From RGIG7213 sp045124505 (GTDB taxonomy: Bacteria; Bacillota; Clostridia; Oscillospirales; CAG-272), in NCBI GenBank assembly GCA_045124505.1, contig JBGVLZ010000103.1, positions 1-64,000 on the forward strand: a stretch of DNA of 64,000 nt. The letters run 5' to 3'. Under the pieces are notes generated by a model, which was given only the letters and a program-made list of their open reading frames with translations, was not told the origin of the DNA and made no database searches. How positions within the stretch are numbered: position 1 is the stretch's first letter; every line of letters begins with the position of its first letter. Below are positions 50,697 to 60,093 of this stretch, piece after piece. The translations under genes and the position numbers were made by a program.

Positions 50697-51878
50697 TTAA
50701 AACATATTGGGTATCTGCAAAAGGACACCTGCGGCGATCGCAGAACCTATAACGCCTGCAACATTGGGTCCCATTGCGTGCATAAGCAAGAAGTTTGAGG
50801 GGTTCTCCTCCTGTCCTACCTTCTGCGAAACACGTGCAGCCATAGGAACGGCGGAAACACCTGCAGAACCGATGAGGGGATTGATCTTGTTTTTGGAAAA
50901 CAGATTCATAAACTTCGCAAGAAGCACACCGCCTGCCGTTCCGATACTGAATGCAAATATACCCATAACAAGTATCAAAAGTGTTTCGAGATTGAGGAAG
51001 CGTTCAGCCGTTGCCGTAGCACCGACGGACACACCGAGGAATATTGTAACAATATTCATAAGCTCATTCTGAACGGTCTTACTGAGTCTTTCAGCAACTC
51101 CGCATTCACGAAGAAGATTTCCGAGCATAAGCGAACCGATAAGTGCCGCCGCAGACGGAACAAGGAGCGAAACAACAGCCGTGATAACGATAGGGAAAAC
51201 GATTTTTTCTACCTTTGACACTTCACGGAGCTGTTTCATTTCTATCATGCGCTCTTTTTTAGTTGTAAGGAGCTTCATAATAGGGGGCTGTATAAACGGC
51301 ACGAGCGCCATGTAGCAGTATGCCGCAATTGCAATAGAGCCCAAAAGCTCAGGCGACATTTTCGTTGCCGTATATATTGCCGTCGGACCGTCAGCACCGC
51401 CGATAATACCGATAGAGCCTGCCTGTTCGGGTGTAAATACACCGGATGCACGCGAAAGGATATATGTTACAAATATACCTATTTGTGCCGCCGCACCCAA
51501 AAGAAGCGATTTTGGATTTGCAATAAGCGGTGCAAAGTCAGTCATAGCACCGACTCCTATAAATATCAGACACGGGAAGATACCAAGCTTGACACCGAGA
51601 TACAGATAGTCAATAAGTCCCGCTGTACCTGCTGAAAACATTCCCCAATTTATATGTCCTGTTTCGTTTATAAATATTTCAGGGTGGTAAAGCTCAGCAC
51701 CCGGAAGGTTTGTGAGTAGCATTCCGAATGCTATAGGCAAAAGCAAAAGCGGTTCGAAATTCTTTGCTATTGCAAGATATATAAGAAGTGCCGATATAGC
51801 ATACATTACAAGCACCCACGGGTTTTCTGCAATACCTGAAAAGCCCGTGGTCTTGGCAAAATCTATAATTGCGCCCAT
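50697..51878 (-). CDS. oadB: Sodium-translocating decarboxylase beta subunit
   Basis: A 393-residue membrane protein with 9-11 helices that couples decarboxylation of carboxybiotin to Na+ export. FIGVGAMTDFAPLIANPKSLLLGAAAQ and GIIGGADGPTAIY (about 160-172, with the functional Asp) are signature motifs, and GSAGVSAVPMAARVSQ lies near the C-terminus. The start at 51878 is preferred, with AAGGTG upstream; it opens eight bases after the biotin carrier gene. Gene order matches Na+ decarboxylase operons. Confidence 0.94.
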   Translation of the reverse strand: MGAIIDFAKTTGFSGIAENPWVLVMYAISALLIYLAIAKNFEPLLLLPIAFGMLLTNLPGAELYHPEIFINETGHINWGMFSAGTAGLIDYLYLGVKLGIFPCLIFIGVGAMTDFAPLIANPKSLLLGAAAQIGIFVTYILSRASGVFTPEQAGSIGIIGGADGPTAIYTATKMSPELLGSIAIAAYCYMALVPFIQPPIMKLLTTKKERMIEMKQLREVSKVEKIVFPIVITAVVSLLVPSAAALIGSLMLGNLLRECGVAERLSKTVQNELMNIVTIFLGVSVGATATAERFLNLETLLILVMGIFAFSIGTAGGVLLAKFMNLFSKNKINPLIGSAGVSAVPMAARVSQKVGQEENPSNFLLMHAMGPNVAGVIGSAIAAGVLLQIPNMF

Positions 51879-51886
51879 AATACACC

Positions 51887-52225
51887 TTAACCTATCGTGC
51901 AAAGACGTGCGCCCGATGAAACCGCCGCACCCTTGCTTGTATCAACTGATGTTATTTTACCGTCGCACGGAGCGCATATTTCGTTTTCCATCTTCATTGC
52001 CTCAAGGATCATGAGAACGTCTCCTGCTTTAACAGATTGACCGACGGAAACATTTACAGAAAGAATCGTACCTGCAATAGGTGCGTTCACTGCCCTTCCG
52101 CCGGCAGGGGAAGATGGCTGTGATGAAGGCTTCTGCGCAGGTGTGTTTTTGATTTCGGATGCGTTTATTTCTTCAAGCTGTACTTCATACAAATTACCGT
52201 TTACAGTTACTTTAAATGTTCTCAT
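51887..52225 (-). CDS. Biotin carboxyl carrier protein of the Na+ decarboxylase
   Basis: A 112-residue biotinyl-domain protein. The biotinylation site is Lys78 in LEAMKME. A Pro/Ser/Ala hinge (about 25-43) precedes the 70-residue domain starting NAPIAGTILSVNV. It carries CO2 from the alpha to the beta subunit. It sits between oadG and oadB in the operon. The ATG has AAGGAG upstream. Confidence 0.93.
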   Translation of the reverse strand: MRTFKVTVNGNLYEVQLEEINASEIKNTPAQKPSSQPSSPAGGRAVNAPIAGTILSVNVSVGQSVKAGDVLMILEAMKMENEICAPCDGKITSVDTSKGAAVSSGARLCTIG

Positions 52226-52237
52226 TATGTTTTCTCC

Positions 52238-52543
52238 TTAAATTTTCTTAATGGATATGATTCGGAAGGAATTTGCATCCTCTCCCATATATTCTGCCAA
52301 AGCCGCAGAAATTGCGGCAACAAATTCTTCTCTGTTTGGTATTTCCTCATCTGATGTCTGAGCCTGAGATACAGCTGTATCTTCTGTCTTTTCTTCCTTG
52401 CCCATCCTTCCGACAAGCAAACCTAAAATTTTGCAGATAATAATGACAACGATAAGTCCCACAAATACCGTGCCAAATCCAAGAAGGCACACCTTCCAGT
52501 CTGTCATGGAAAATTCGGGGATGGTCAGTAAAATTTTACCCAT
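52238..52543 (-). CDS. oadG: Decarboxylase gamma subunit
   Basis: A 101-residue OadG-type protein with one N-terminal membrane helix (about 17-40, FGTVFVGLIVVIIICKILGLL), an acidic linker and a C-terminal conserved stretch EEFVAAISAALAEYMGEDANSFRIISIKKI. It assembles and stabilises the complex and binds zinc in known members. It is the first gene of the oadG-BCCP-oadB-oadA operon, 12 bases before the biotin carrier gene. Confidence 0.86.
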   Translation of the reverse strand: MGKILLTIPEFSMTDWKVCLLGFGTVFVGLIVVIIICKILGLLVGRMGKEEKTEDTAVSQAQTSDEEIPNREEFVAAISAALAEYMGEDANSFRIISIKKI

Positions 52544-52629
52544 AATTTTTCTCCGTTTATACTTTTATGATAAACAATTATTCCCACATAATCATGAAAA
52601 TATTTGCTTTTGCTTCTGCGGTTATTATT

Positions 52630-53289
52630 TTACGTATCAGATAATCTTATATAATTACTTCCCGCAACTATATAATGGTCAAGCAGATTTATATCTACAA
52701 GCGACAGCGCACGTCTTATATTTTCGGTGACGGAAATATCATCTGTTGAGGGGATTGCAAGCCCTCTGGGATGATTATGCGCCAATACAACAGACGATGC
52801 CCTGCCCAGAAGTGCGATCTCTGTTATCCTTCTTACATTTACCGCAGATGAATTTACAGAGCCTTCATGCAAAACTCTCGATTCTATAAGTCCGCCCTTG
52901 TTGTCAAGAAGTAATAAAATGACCTTTTCGTTTTCCTCACCGGCAAACTTTTCGATCAAAAACTTTCCTATCATATCTTTGCTGTCGAATGCTGCCTGTG
53001 AGCGTTCAGATGCGTCCTTTTCGTAATATCTTACAGTTGAATGAAGCAGCTTCAAAAATATTGCGGCATTTTCACCTACACCGTCAACACTTGCAATATC
53101 CTCAAGCGGTGCTTCAAGCACTTCGGAAAATGAACCGAATCTGTCAATAAGTCTGTGTGCTATACCGTTTGTATCTATCCTCGGTAACGCATAGAAAAGC
53201 AGAAATTCAAGTGCATTATGCGGCTCAAAGCTGTCAAGATCTTCTGTTAAAAACCTTCTTTTTACCCTTTCTCTGTGTCCCTCTGCCAA
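52630..53289 (-). CDS. radC: RadC-family JAB-domain protein
   Basis: A 219-residue RadC/YsxA-like protein. An N-terminal helix-hairpin-helix region (about 20-90, DGVGENAAIFLKLL) precedes the JAB/MPN domain with Glu142 in LHEGS, His171 and His173 in AHNHPRG, Ser181 and Asp184, the JAMM metal set. The function in repair is disputed for the family. It begins at a TTG with GAGGTG six bases upstream. It lies downstream of pncB on the same strand with 20 bases between them. Confidence 0.9.
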   Translation of the reverse strand: MAEGHRERVKRRFLTEDLDSFEPHNALEFLLFYALPRIDTNGIAHRLIDRFGSFSEVLEAPLEDIASVDGVGENAAIFLKLLHSTVRYYEKDASERSQAAFDSKDMIGKFLIEKFAGEENEKVILLLLDNKGGLIESRVLHEGSVNSSAVNVRRITEIALLGRASSVVLAHNHPRGLAIPSTDDISVTENIRRALSLVDINLLDHYIVAGSNYIRLSDT

Positions 53290-53309
53290 TTGTTACACCT
53301 CTTTTTTCG

Positions 53310-54755
53310 TTATTTTCCGTTTCTGTCAAGCAATGCTTTTTTGATATCCCACAGTTTTTGCGACAAGTCAACGTAATAGTTGTGCGGATTTTCAAATCTC
53401 GTCACTTCATCCCACAAAGTATCAAGCTGTGCTTTACAATATTCTCTGATGCTTTCTATATCGGGTAATTCATACACACATTCACCGTTTTTAAAGATCG
53501 GCACCTGCAGTTCCTTTGCGGTATAGTCAGTTATCGTTTTACGCTTCCATGTGTAATCAGGATCAAAAAGCTCATAAGGCTTTGTAAAATCGGGTGTTTC
53601 ATCGTGTACGCACAAAAGATCAGCCGCCGCTTTACCGTTTTCGTTTTCATAAAGTCTGTACAGCTTCTTAAAATGCGGATATGTGATTTTTTCAGGGTTT
53701 TCGCTTATCTTTATTCTCGGTATTATCGCACCGTCTTCATCTTCAACTGCCGCAAGCTTATAAACACCGCCGAAAACAGGCTCGCTTTTTGATGTTATAA
53801 GTCTTTCGCCTACACCGAAAACATCTATCTTTGCGCCTTGATTGAGCAATTCTCTGATGATATATTCATCAAGTGAATTTGAAGCAACTATTTTACAATG
53901 CTCATATCCTGCATCATCAAGCATCTTTCTTGCTTTTCTTGAAAGATATGCAATATCACCGCTGTCAAGACGTATGCCCAAGGATACATTTTTATTATCC
54001 TTACCGTAAACAGCATCGAATGCCTTTATTGCATTGGGAACACCGCTTTTCAGTACATTATACGTGTCGACCAAAAGTGTTGCACTGTCTTTATATGTTT
54101 TGCAGTACGTTTCAAATGCTTCGTATTCCGTGTCAAACATCTGCACCCACGAATGTGCCATTGTACCGCCTGACACAACACCATGTTCTTTATCGGCAAG
54201 CACGCACGCCGTGCCGTTACAGCCTGCAATATACGCCGCCCTTGCGCCAAGCACCGCACCGTCAGCCCCCTGCGCTCTGCGTGAGCCGAATTCCGAAACT
54301 GCCCTGCCGCCTGCGGCACGGACAATGCGGTTTGCTTTCGTTGCAATAAGCGATTGATGGTTGATCGATAAAAGCACAAACGTTTCAATAAGCTGTGCTT
54401 CTATGGCATTTCCCCTTACTGTCATTATCGGCTCTCTCGGGAAAACAGGTGTGCCCTCGGGAACCGCCCAGATATCTCCGGTGAATTTGAAATTACGCAA
54501 ATAGTCTAAAAACTCATCTGAAAACATATTCTTGTTTTTCAGAAACTCAATATCGCTGTCACTGAAATGAAGGTCTTTTATATATTCAACAACCTGTGCA
54601 AGTCCTGCGGCAATGGCAAATCCTCCGCCGTCGGGAACACGTCTGAAAAAGACGTCAAAATACACGGTCTTATCCTTCATTCCGTTTTCAAAATAGCCGT
54701 TGCTCATCGTCAGTTCGTAAAAATCGCAAAGCAACGTGTAATTTTTCTTATTCAT
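53310..54755 (-). CDS. pncB: Nicotinate phosphoribosyltransferase
   Basis: A 481-residue enzyme that joins nicotinate to PRPP, salvaging NAD. LLCDFYELTMSNGYF near the N-terminus, SEFGSRRAQGADGAVLGARAAYIAG (about 155-180) and RLDSGDIAYLSRKARKMLDDAG (about 262-285) are hallmarks of the class. Length and motifs are normal. A GAGG site lies before the ATG. It lies after the radical-SAM pair on the same strand. Confidence 0.95.
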   Translation of the reverse strand: MNKKNYTLLCDFYELTMSNGYFENGMKDKTVYFDVFFRRVPDGGGFAIAAGLAQVVEYIKDLHFSDSDIEFLKNKNMFSDEFLDYLRNFKFTGDIWAVPEGTPVFPREPIMTVRGNAIEAQLIETFVLLSINHQSLIATKANRIVRAAGGRAVSEFGSRRAQGADGAVLGARAAYIAGCNGTACVLADKEHGVVSGGTMAHSWVQMFDTEYEAFETYCKTYKDSATLLVDTYNVLKSGVPNAIKAFDAVYGKDNKNVSLGIRLDSGDIAYLSRKARKMLDDAGYEHCKIVASNSLDEYIIRELLNQGAKIDVFGVGERLITSKSEPVFGGVYKLAAVEDEDGAIIPRIKISENPEKITYPHFKKLYRLYENENGKAAADLLCVHDETPDFTKPYELFDPDYTWKRKTITDYTAKELQVPIFKNGECVYELPDIESIREYCKAQLDTLWDEVTRFENPHNYYVDLSQKLWDIKKALLDRNGK

Positions 54756-54782
54756 ATATTCCTCGGTATTTTCAGTTTGCTG

Positions 54783-55478
54783 TTATTCGAAAACTTTTTT
54801 ACAATCCTTTCGGAATGTTATTTCTTTCATTACGGTGTAGTATTCACCGCTTTGCTCAAAATCTATATTCTTATATTTCGCAAGCGCGCGTATGATATAA
54901 TCGGGATTTATGTAGTTGTCAACGCTTGATTCAAGGTCAGCAACTATTTCTATATATTCACCGTTAAATGTAACCGTGCTTGATTTTATTCCCGGTAAAA
55001 TATCAACATCCGTAAGACCGCTTTTCGTCTTCTTTGTGCGCTTTGTGATTATCATCGGAGAAGAAAGCATTTCCTTTATTTCGTTTGCTTTTTCCTCAGA
55101 CATACCGCCAAAATAAAGCTTAAATGTATATCTTGACCAGCACAGGTCCTCAAGCTTTGTCTTAGGCGTATAAACACGCTTTATCTGTATATCATCGGGA
55201 AGATTTTCATTAAGGCTTTCTTTTATTTTTTCATAGTCAACGGGCGGAAGAACTCTGATATCAAGAAATTCGCACACGCTTTCAGCCCCGAGTGACAAAG
55301 GAAGCGAAAACACAAGCTTAGGATGGGGATTAAATCCGTTTGTAAACCATATCGCTACCTTCGCCCTGACGAAAGCAGTTCGTAATGTTCTGTTCAAGTC
55401 AAGGTGGGAAATGAACTTTGCCCTGCCCGTTTTGGAAAATTCAAGTCTTACTTTTTCGTATTCGTTGACGGACACCAT
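54783..55478 (-). CDS. DUF2344 (TIGR03936) protein, partner of radical SAM
   Basis: A 231-residue protein of the DUF2344/TIGR03936 family. VRLEFSKTGRAKFISHLDLNRTLRTAF starts the domain, and AIWFTNGFNPHPKLVFSLPLSLG is the signature. The family accompanies, or is fused to, TIGR03960-type radical SAM proteins and is often next to rng/ribosomal genes; a role in RNA or ribosome modification is suspected but not shown. The start at 55478 overlaps the radical SAM gene by about 30 bases, with GGAGGTG upstream. Confidence 0.88.
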   Translation of the reverse strand: MVSVNEYEKVRLEFSKTGRAKFISHLDLNRTLRTAFVRAKVAIWFTNGFNPHPKLVFSLPLSLGAESVCEFLDIRVLPPVDYEKIKESLNENLPDDIQIKRVYTPKTKLEDLCWSRYTFKLYFGGMSEEKANEIKEMLSSPMIITKRTKKTKSGLTDVDILPGIKSSTVTFNGEYIEIVADLESSVDNYINPDYIIRALAKYKNIDFEQSGEYYTVMKEITFRKDCKKVFE

Positions 55479-57313
55479 GTACATTCACCTCCGAGTTTAT
55501 TTGCACCGCATCCCGCACACGATCTCATGCAGTTTTCGGTAACTGTATCGTTATATGCCTTATGACGCTCACGCAGGAAAAATTCCTTTGATACACCGCA
55601 GTCTATAATATCCCACGGTAATACTTCATCCTCACCAAACTCACGGTTTGCGTAGAATGACGGGTCAATTCCGCATTCTTCAAATACAGAAAGCCATTTA
55701 TCATAATCAAAGCATTCATCCCATGCATCGAATTTAAATCCATACTCCGATGCCTTTGCAAGTGCCTTAGAAAGCTTTCTGTCGCCTCTTGCAAACACAG
55801 CTTCAATTCTGCTGACATTTGCATCGTGATAATTATACTTTATGCTTCTGTCGGTTATAGCCGAAGCAAGAAGCTTTTGCTTTTCAACAAGCTCCTCCAT
55901 AGTTGACTGTCTGTCCCACTGGAATGGTGTAAAAGGCTTTGGTATAAAGCATGCAACGCTTATTGTGACCGTCGGTCTTCCCTTCGGTCTGTTTTCTGTT
56001 TGATAGTATTCATCGACAACAGCCTTTGCAAGCTTTTCGATACCTAAAATATCCTCATCCGTTTCCGTCGGAAGTCCGCACATGAAGTACAGCTTGACCT
56101 GATTGCGTCCGCCTTCAAATGCTGCACGGCACGCTTCAAATATATCCTTTTCGCAAATGTTCTTGTTTATTGCATCACGAAGTCTTTGTGTGCCGGCTTC
56201 CGGTGCAAACGTAAGTCCTGCTGTACGTACTGATGATACCTTTTTCATAAGCTCGCGTGAAAAGCTGTCAGCCCTCATTGACGGAAGCGAAAGACCGACC
56301 ATTTTATCATCTGTCCATTCAAGAAGCTTGTCTGTAAGCTCTCTTATATGCGGATAGTCCGATATTGAAAGTGAGCAAAGCGAAATTTCATCATATCCCG
56401 TATTTTCATAAAGCACTCTTGCATCACGGTCAAGTGTGTCGGGTGACTTTGCACGTGCAGGACGGTATATCATACCTGCCTGACAGAAGCGGCAGCCTCT
56501 GGGGCATCCTCGGTACACCTCAAGCACGATCCTGTCGTGTACCGTTTCGATATACGGCATTACAAACTGTTCGGGATAATACGTTTTGTCGAAATCTTTT
56601 ATAATTCTTTTGCGTATCTTTGTAGGTATATCGTCATATTCAGGGGTGTATTCCTTAACCGTGCCGTCGTCATTATACGAAACGTCATATAAAGACGGAA
56701 CATAAAAGCCCTCTATTTTTGCCGCTTCGTGCAAGAACTTTTCCTTTGTATAATCTCCCGACTCTTTCATTTTGATGTAAAGCTCACAAAACTCGACAAG
56801 TGCTTCTTCACCCTCACCGATCGAAAAAACATCAAAAAAGTCAGCTATAGGCTCTGCATTGTAAGCACAAGGGCCTCCGCCTATAACAATGGGGTATTCT
56901 TCCCCTCTGTCCTTTGCATATATCGGCATATTCGCAAGCTTCAGCATATTAAGCACGGTTGAATAACAAAGCTCATACTGAAGCGTAAAGCCGAGAATAT
57001 CAAATTCACAAACAGGATCCATGCTTTCGTGAGCATACAGGGGAATGTTATGCTTTTCCATCTGCTCCTGCATGTCGATCCACGGAGCATACACACGCTC
57101 ACACCATATATTTTCGTTTGCATTAAGTGCGCCGTATAAAATACGCACACCGAGATTCGACATTCCTATTTCATAAGTATCGGGAAACGCAAAAGCAAAC
57201 CGACACTTGACATTTTCTTTATTTTTAATTATCTGACCGTATTCTCCGCCTGTATATCGGCCGGGTTTAAGAACCTTTCTTAAAATACCGTCAATGTTAT
57301 AACTATTACTCAA
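55448..57313 (-). CDS. TIGR03960-type B12-binding radical SAM protein
   Basis: A 621-residue radical SAM enzyme. An N-terminal cobalamin-binding-like region (about 30-180) is followed by the [4Fe-4S] motif Cys270-x3-Cys274-x2-Cys277 in YRGCPRGCRFCQ and a TIM barrel. The C-terminal cysteine-rich tail (RSCAGCGANKLGGECTW) is characteristic. It likely modifies an RNA or protein together with its DUF2344 partner. It starts at TTG with GGAGAAG upstream. Its 3' end overlaps the partner gene. Confidence 0.92.
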   Translation of the reverse strand: MSNSYNIDGILRKVLKPGRYTGGEYGQIIKNKENVKCRFAFAFPDTYEIGMSNLGVRILYGALNANENIWCERVYAPWIDMQEQMEKHNIPLYAHESMDPVCEFDILGFTLQYELCYSTVLNMLKLANMPIYAKDRGEEYPIVIGGGPCAYNAEPIADFFDVFSIGEGEEALVEFCELYIKMKESGDYTKEKFLHEAAKIEGFYVPSLYDVSYNDDGTVKEYTPEYDDIPTKIRKRIIKDFDKTYYPEQFVMPYIETVHDRIVLEVYRGCPRGCRFCQAGMIYRPARAKSPDTLDRDARVLYENTGYDEISLCSLSISDYPHIRELTDKLLEWTDDKMVGLSLPSMRADSFSRELMKKVSSVRTAGLTFAPEAGTQRLRDAINKNICEKDIFEACRAAFEGGRNQVKLYFMCGLPTETDEDILGIEKLAKAVVDEYYQTENRPKGRPTVTISVACFIPKPFTPFQWDRQSTMEELVEKQKLLASAITDRSIKYNYHDANVSRIEAVFARGDRKLSKALAKASEYGFKFDAWDECFDYDKWLSVFEECGIDPSFYANREFGEDEVLPWDIIDCGVSKEFFLRERHKAYNDTVTENCMRSCAGCGANKLGGECTWCPSTNTKK

Positions 57314-57393
57314 AGCACTACTTCTCCGATTATATTATTTATATATTATTATACATGCAAACATTACTTATGTCAATATAAGGAAAGAAAAAA

Positions 57394-57445
57394 GGTGCCG
57401 GCTCATTTGGGGAAATTGTTCCCTTGATGAGCCGCACCATATTTT
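57394..57445 (-). terminator. GGCTCATT-family terminator
   Basis: GGTGCCGGCTCAT (57394-57406) pairs with ATGAGCCGCACC (57427-57438) and inner GGGGAA/TTCCC. A/T runs on both sides; for the minus strand it would end the 57597 gene. Confidence 0.85.
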
Positions 57446-57527
57446 TTTAAATATTTATACTGTAGGGGTGCAAGCAGTTCGTATACAAACTGCGCACTAC
57501 CGTTTTTATGTGATTTATACATTCAGA

Positions 57528-57560
57528 AGCAGACGACCGATGGTCGCCCTTACAAAGTTT
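57528..57560. repeat. GACC..GGTC palindromic repeat, copy 2
   Basis: GCAGACGACC-GAT-GGTCGCCCTTAC, a degenerate copy of the GTAGGGGCGACC / GGTCGCCC palindrome seen at 60061. It lies between the radical SAM gene and the 57597 gene; the rest of that 280-base gap is AT-rich with no gene. Confidence 0.55.
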
Positions 57561-57596
57561 ACCATTTATTTTCTTAAATAAACAACCCCGAAATGT

Positions 57597-58451
57597 TTAT
57601 TCAATAACCTTTTGTACAGGTGCAGGAGATGCAAATTGGAATGTACGTATTATTGCGTACAAAAGAATTGCCACCTGAAGACCGCTGTATACCGAGAAAA
57701 TGTTAAACGGCAACACAAGCATAACTGTAAGCACAAGATTGGGAATGCAGTATGTTGCGGTAATCACTATCGTCACAAGTGAAAGCGCAAGATGTAAATG
57801 ATGATTAGGTCTTGTAATTCTGTATTTTGCTTCGGATGTCAGATAGAGCATTATAAATATAACAGAAAGCTGTGCGTAAAGCTTTTCAGAATTGTTTATA
57901 ACGGTTGAATTATCGAAATAAAGATATATCAGGTAAGAAATGCTCCAAAGTATCGGGAAGAAAGACAAGATCTTTACTGCTGTACTGTTTTCACTCTTTG
58001 TAGATTCTGCTTTAAGGAAAAATGCAGCAGCGGGAAGTGAAAGCAACAGCGTTGTCAAAAGCGATACGACCTCAACCTTTTCGCCCTGGTTCCATGCACG
58101 TACAAGAGAACCGTTTGCAAAAAAGTCAAAGTTTATGTAAAGCACCAAGAACATCGACGAAATGAAGAAAAATCCGCAAAGAGAGGATGCAAAAAGCGAT
58201 GCCACCGTGCTTTTGGGTATTACCGCACTTTTAGACGGCGGTTTAATAAAGAAATATACCGAAAACAGTGCAATACAGCAAACTATAAGCAATACATTGT
58301 AAAGCGTCGGCATACACGTTGAAGTCTGATAATTCTCAAGACTCGGATCATAGAAATAATTCATCAGAAATATTCTTGCAACAGACAAAGCCGATGCAAT
58401 AATAACAGCACTTAAAAGAAAGGACTTATAAACTTTTTTAAACAGACTCAT
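57597..58451 (-). CDS. Polytopic membrane protein of unknown function
   Basis: A 284-residue protein with about eight hydrophobic helices in four pairs, starting at residues 8, 46, 80, 104, 128, 160, 195 and 230, and a short cytosolic tail. No transport or enzyme motif is seen and I do not recognise a family. AGAGG precedes the ATG. It is monocistronic, between the radical SAM gene and the NAD(P)HX repair gene, with terminator and repeats downstream. Confidence 0.75.
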   Translation of the reverse strand: MSLFKKVYKSFLLSAVIIASALSVARIFLMNYFYDPSLENYQTSTCMPTLYNVLLIVCCIALFSVYFFIKPPSKSAVIPKSTVASLFASSLCGFFFISSMFLVLYINFDFFANGSLVRAWNQGEKVEVVSLLTTLLLSLPAAAFFLKAESTKSENSTAVKILSFFPILWSISYLIYLYFDNSTVINNSEKLYAQLSVIFIMLYLTSEAKYRITRPNHHLHLALSLVTIVITATYCIPNLVLTVMLVLPFNIFSVYSGLQVAILLYAIIRTFQFASPAPVQKVIE

Positions 58452-58551
58452 TTATCTACCTCTGTAAATTTGATAATGATTTAAAGTATGCCTTACTATT
58501 ATATAATGCAAATATTAACAAAGCACCTTTCAAAGCGTAAACATTTCATAA

Positions 58552-60042
58552 TTATACATCAAATGATTTGAGAATAAAGGGAATAAAACTTGCAGTATCC
58601 GATGCTGTCATGCCGTAGGAGGTATTTTTTTCTTCAGCCAATTCCCCGCACGCTCCGTTTATATACGCCCCTGATGCTATAGCTTTAAGCAGTTCGTCAT
58701 CATTTGCAAATCCCATAATACCTGTCAGTATTCCGGAAAGCACATCTCCGCTTCCCGCAGTTGCCATGCCCGATGTACCTGTATCGGAAATATATACAGT
58801 CACCCCGTCGGTTATAACAGTTGATGTTCCCTTCAAAAGAAGTATAACACCGTATTTTACGGCATAGGATTTTGCGTATTTTACAGGATCGTTCAGTATA
58901 TCCTCACAGCTTTCACCGCACAGACGTGAAAATTCTTTCACATGAGGTGTAAGAATTACAGATGCTTTTGTTTTTTTCAGTACATCGCTTCCCATTTTCG
59001 CAAGCGTATTTATGCCGTCGGCATCTATTATCAATCTGCCTTCATAATTTTCAAGTATATATGAAAGTATTTTTTCTTGTTCTTTTCCCGTTTTCATTCC
59101 CATACCGAATGATACACAGCGGACAGAAGAAATTGCATTTTTGACGGAAGCTTCATCGAAAATAATATTTTCCCCATCGCATTTCATCGGACAAAGTGTG
59201 CTTTCCAGCAAATAAGGCATAACGGCATGCGCTATACTTTCGGGAACTGCAAGCCTGCACACACCGCAGCCTGTGCGCAGTGCGCACATTGAAATATTTG
59301 CAAGCTTTGCCGCACCGCTGTACTCAACACTTCCGCCGATAACCGTTACGTATCCGTATATCCCTTTGTGGCTGTAGTTATTTCTTTTTTTGAAAATCTT
59401 ACGTACATCCTCTTTTTCAATGAGAAATGTGTCGTTTTCAACCACTTTTATACCGACGTCGCACCTTACCTTTGATTTCATAACATCCTTTGCACGGGCA
59501 AGAAAGTGGCCGTATTTGTATTCACCCAGGGCAACGGTAATATCGGAATTGACGCATAAATTCCCCTGTCCGCTGTTACTGTCAAGTCCGCTGTTTATGT
59601 CAGCTGATATAACATACGCACCAGATGAATTTATAAGCTCTATTGCCCGTGATGCTTCATTTCTCACTTCGCCTCGGAAGCCTGTGCCGAGTATGCAGTC
59701 TACAACCGTTTTGTACTGTGTCATGTCAATATTTTTAAAAGACAAAACGGGAATATTTTCATTTTTACATTCAGATAAAAAGTATCCGCCCTCATTTGAA
59801 AGCTTTTCTGTAACGATGCAGATATCAGTTCTGATATTTGCTTTTTTCAATAAAAGCGCAAGCGCAAAGCCGTCAGCACCGTTGTTGCCGCCTCCGCAGA
59901 CAATGCACACAGGCGGTGTATACCGTGCCGAGCGAAACAACGCCTCAGCGGCATTTTTTATAAGCTGTCTTTCAGGCGTTAAATTTTCCACCGTATATTC
60001 ATCGCTTTTCCGCATTTGCTCACGTGATAAAACAGTTATCAT
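58552..60042 (-). CDS. Bifunctional NAD(P)HX epimerase/dehydratase
   Basis: A 496-residue fusion of YjeF_N (epimerase, NnrE; 1-215, with VCGGGNNGADGFALALLL and VVDCILGTGFRGEV) and the ribokinase-like carbohydrate kinase domain (dehydratase, NnrD; about 225-490, with IDADGINTLAK, LTPHVKEFSRL, LLKGTSTVI and the AGSGDVLSGIL ATP/ADP site). It repairs hydrated NADH and NADPH in the cytosol. AGGGGA precedes the ATG. It is followed, across the palindromic repeat at 60061, by the GH99-like gene on the same strand. Confidence 0.93.
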   Translation of the reverse strand: MITVLSREQMRKSDEYTVENLTPERQLIKNAAEALFRSARYTPPVCIVCGGGNNGADGFALALLLKKANIRTDICIVTEKLSNEGGYFLSECKNENIPVLSFKNIDMTQYKTVVDCILGTGFRGEVRNEASRAIELINSSGAYVISADINSGLDSNSGQGNLCVNSDITVALGEYKYGHFLARAKDVMKSKVRCDVGIKVVENDTFLIEKEDVRKIFKKRNNYSHKGIYGYVTVIGGSVEYSGAAKLANISMCALRTGCGVCRLAVPESIAHAVMPYLLESTLCPMKCDGENIIFDEASVKNAISSVRCVSFGMGMKTGKEQEKILSYILENYEGRLIIDADGINTLAKMGSDVLKKTKASVILTPHVKEFSRLCGESCEDILNDPVKYAKSYAVKYGVILLLKGTSTVITDGVTVYISDTGTSGMATAGSGDVLSGILTGIMGFANDDELLKAIASGAYINGACGELAEEKNTSYGMTASDTASFIPFILKSFDV

Positions 60043-60060
60043 AATTTCCCCTTAAATACA

Positions 60061-60090
60061 TAGCGGGCGACCATTGCGGTCGCCCCTACA
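60061..60090. repeat. GACC..GGTC palindromic repeat, copy 3
   Basis: GCGGGCGACC-ATTGC-GGTCGCCCCTAC, the best-preserved copy of the family. It fills the gap between two same-strand genes. Confidence 0.65.
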
Positions 60091-60093
60091 TTA

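Noticed and set aside
53873..54357. Open frames opposite pncB
   Set aside because: Shadow frames of a well-conserved gene with improbable amino-acid composition.
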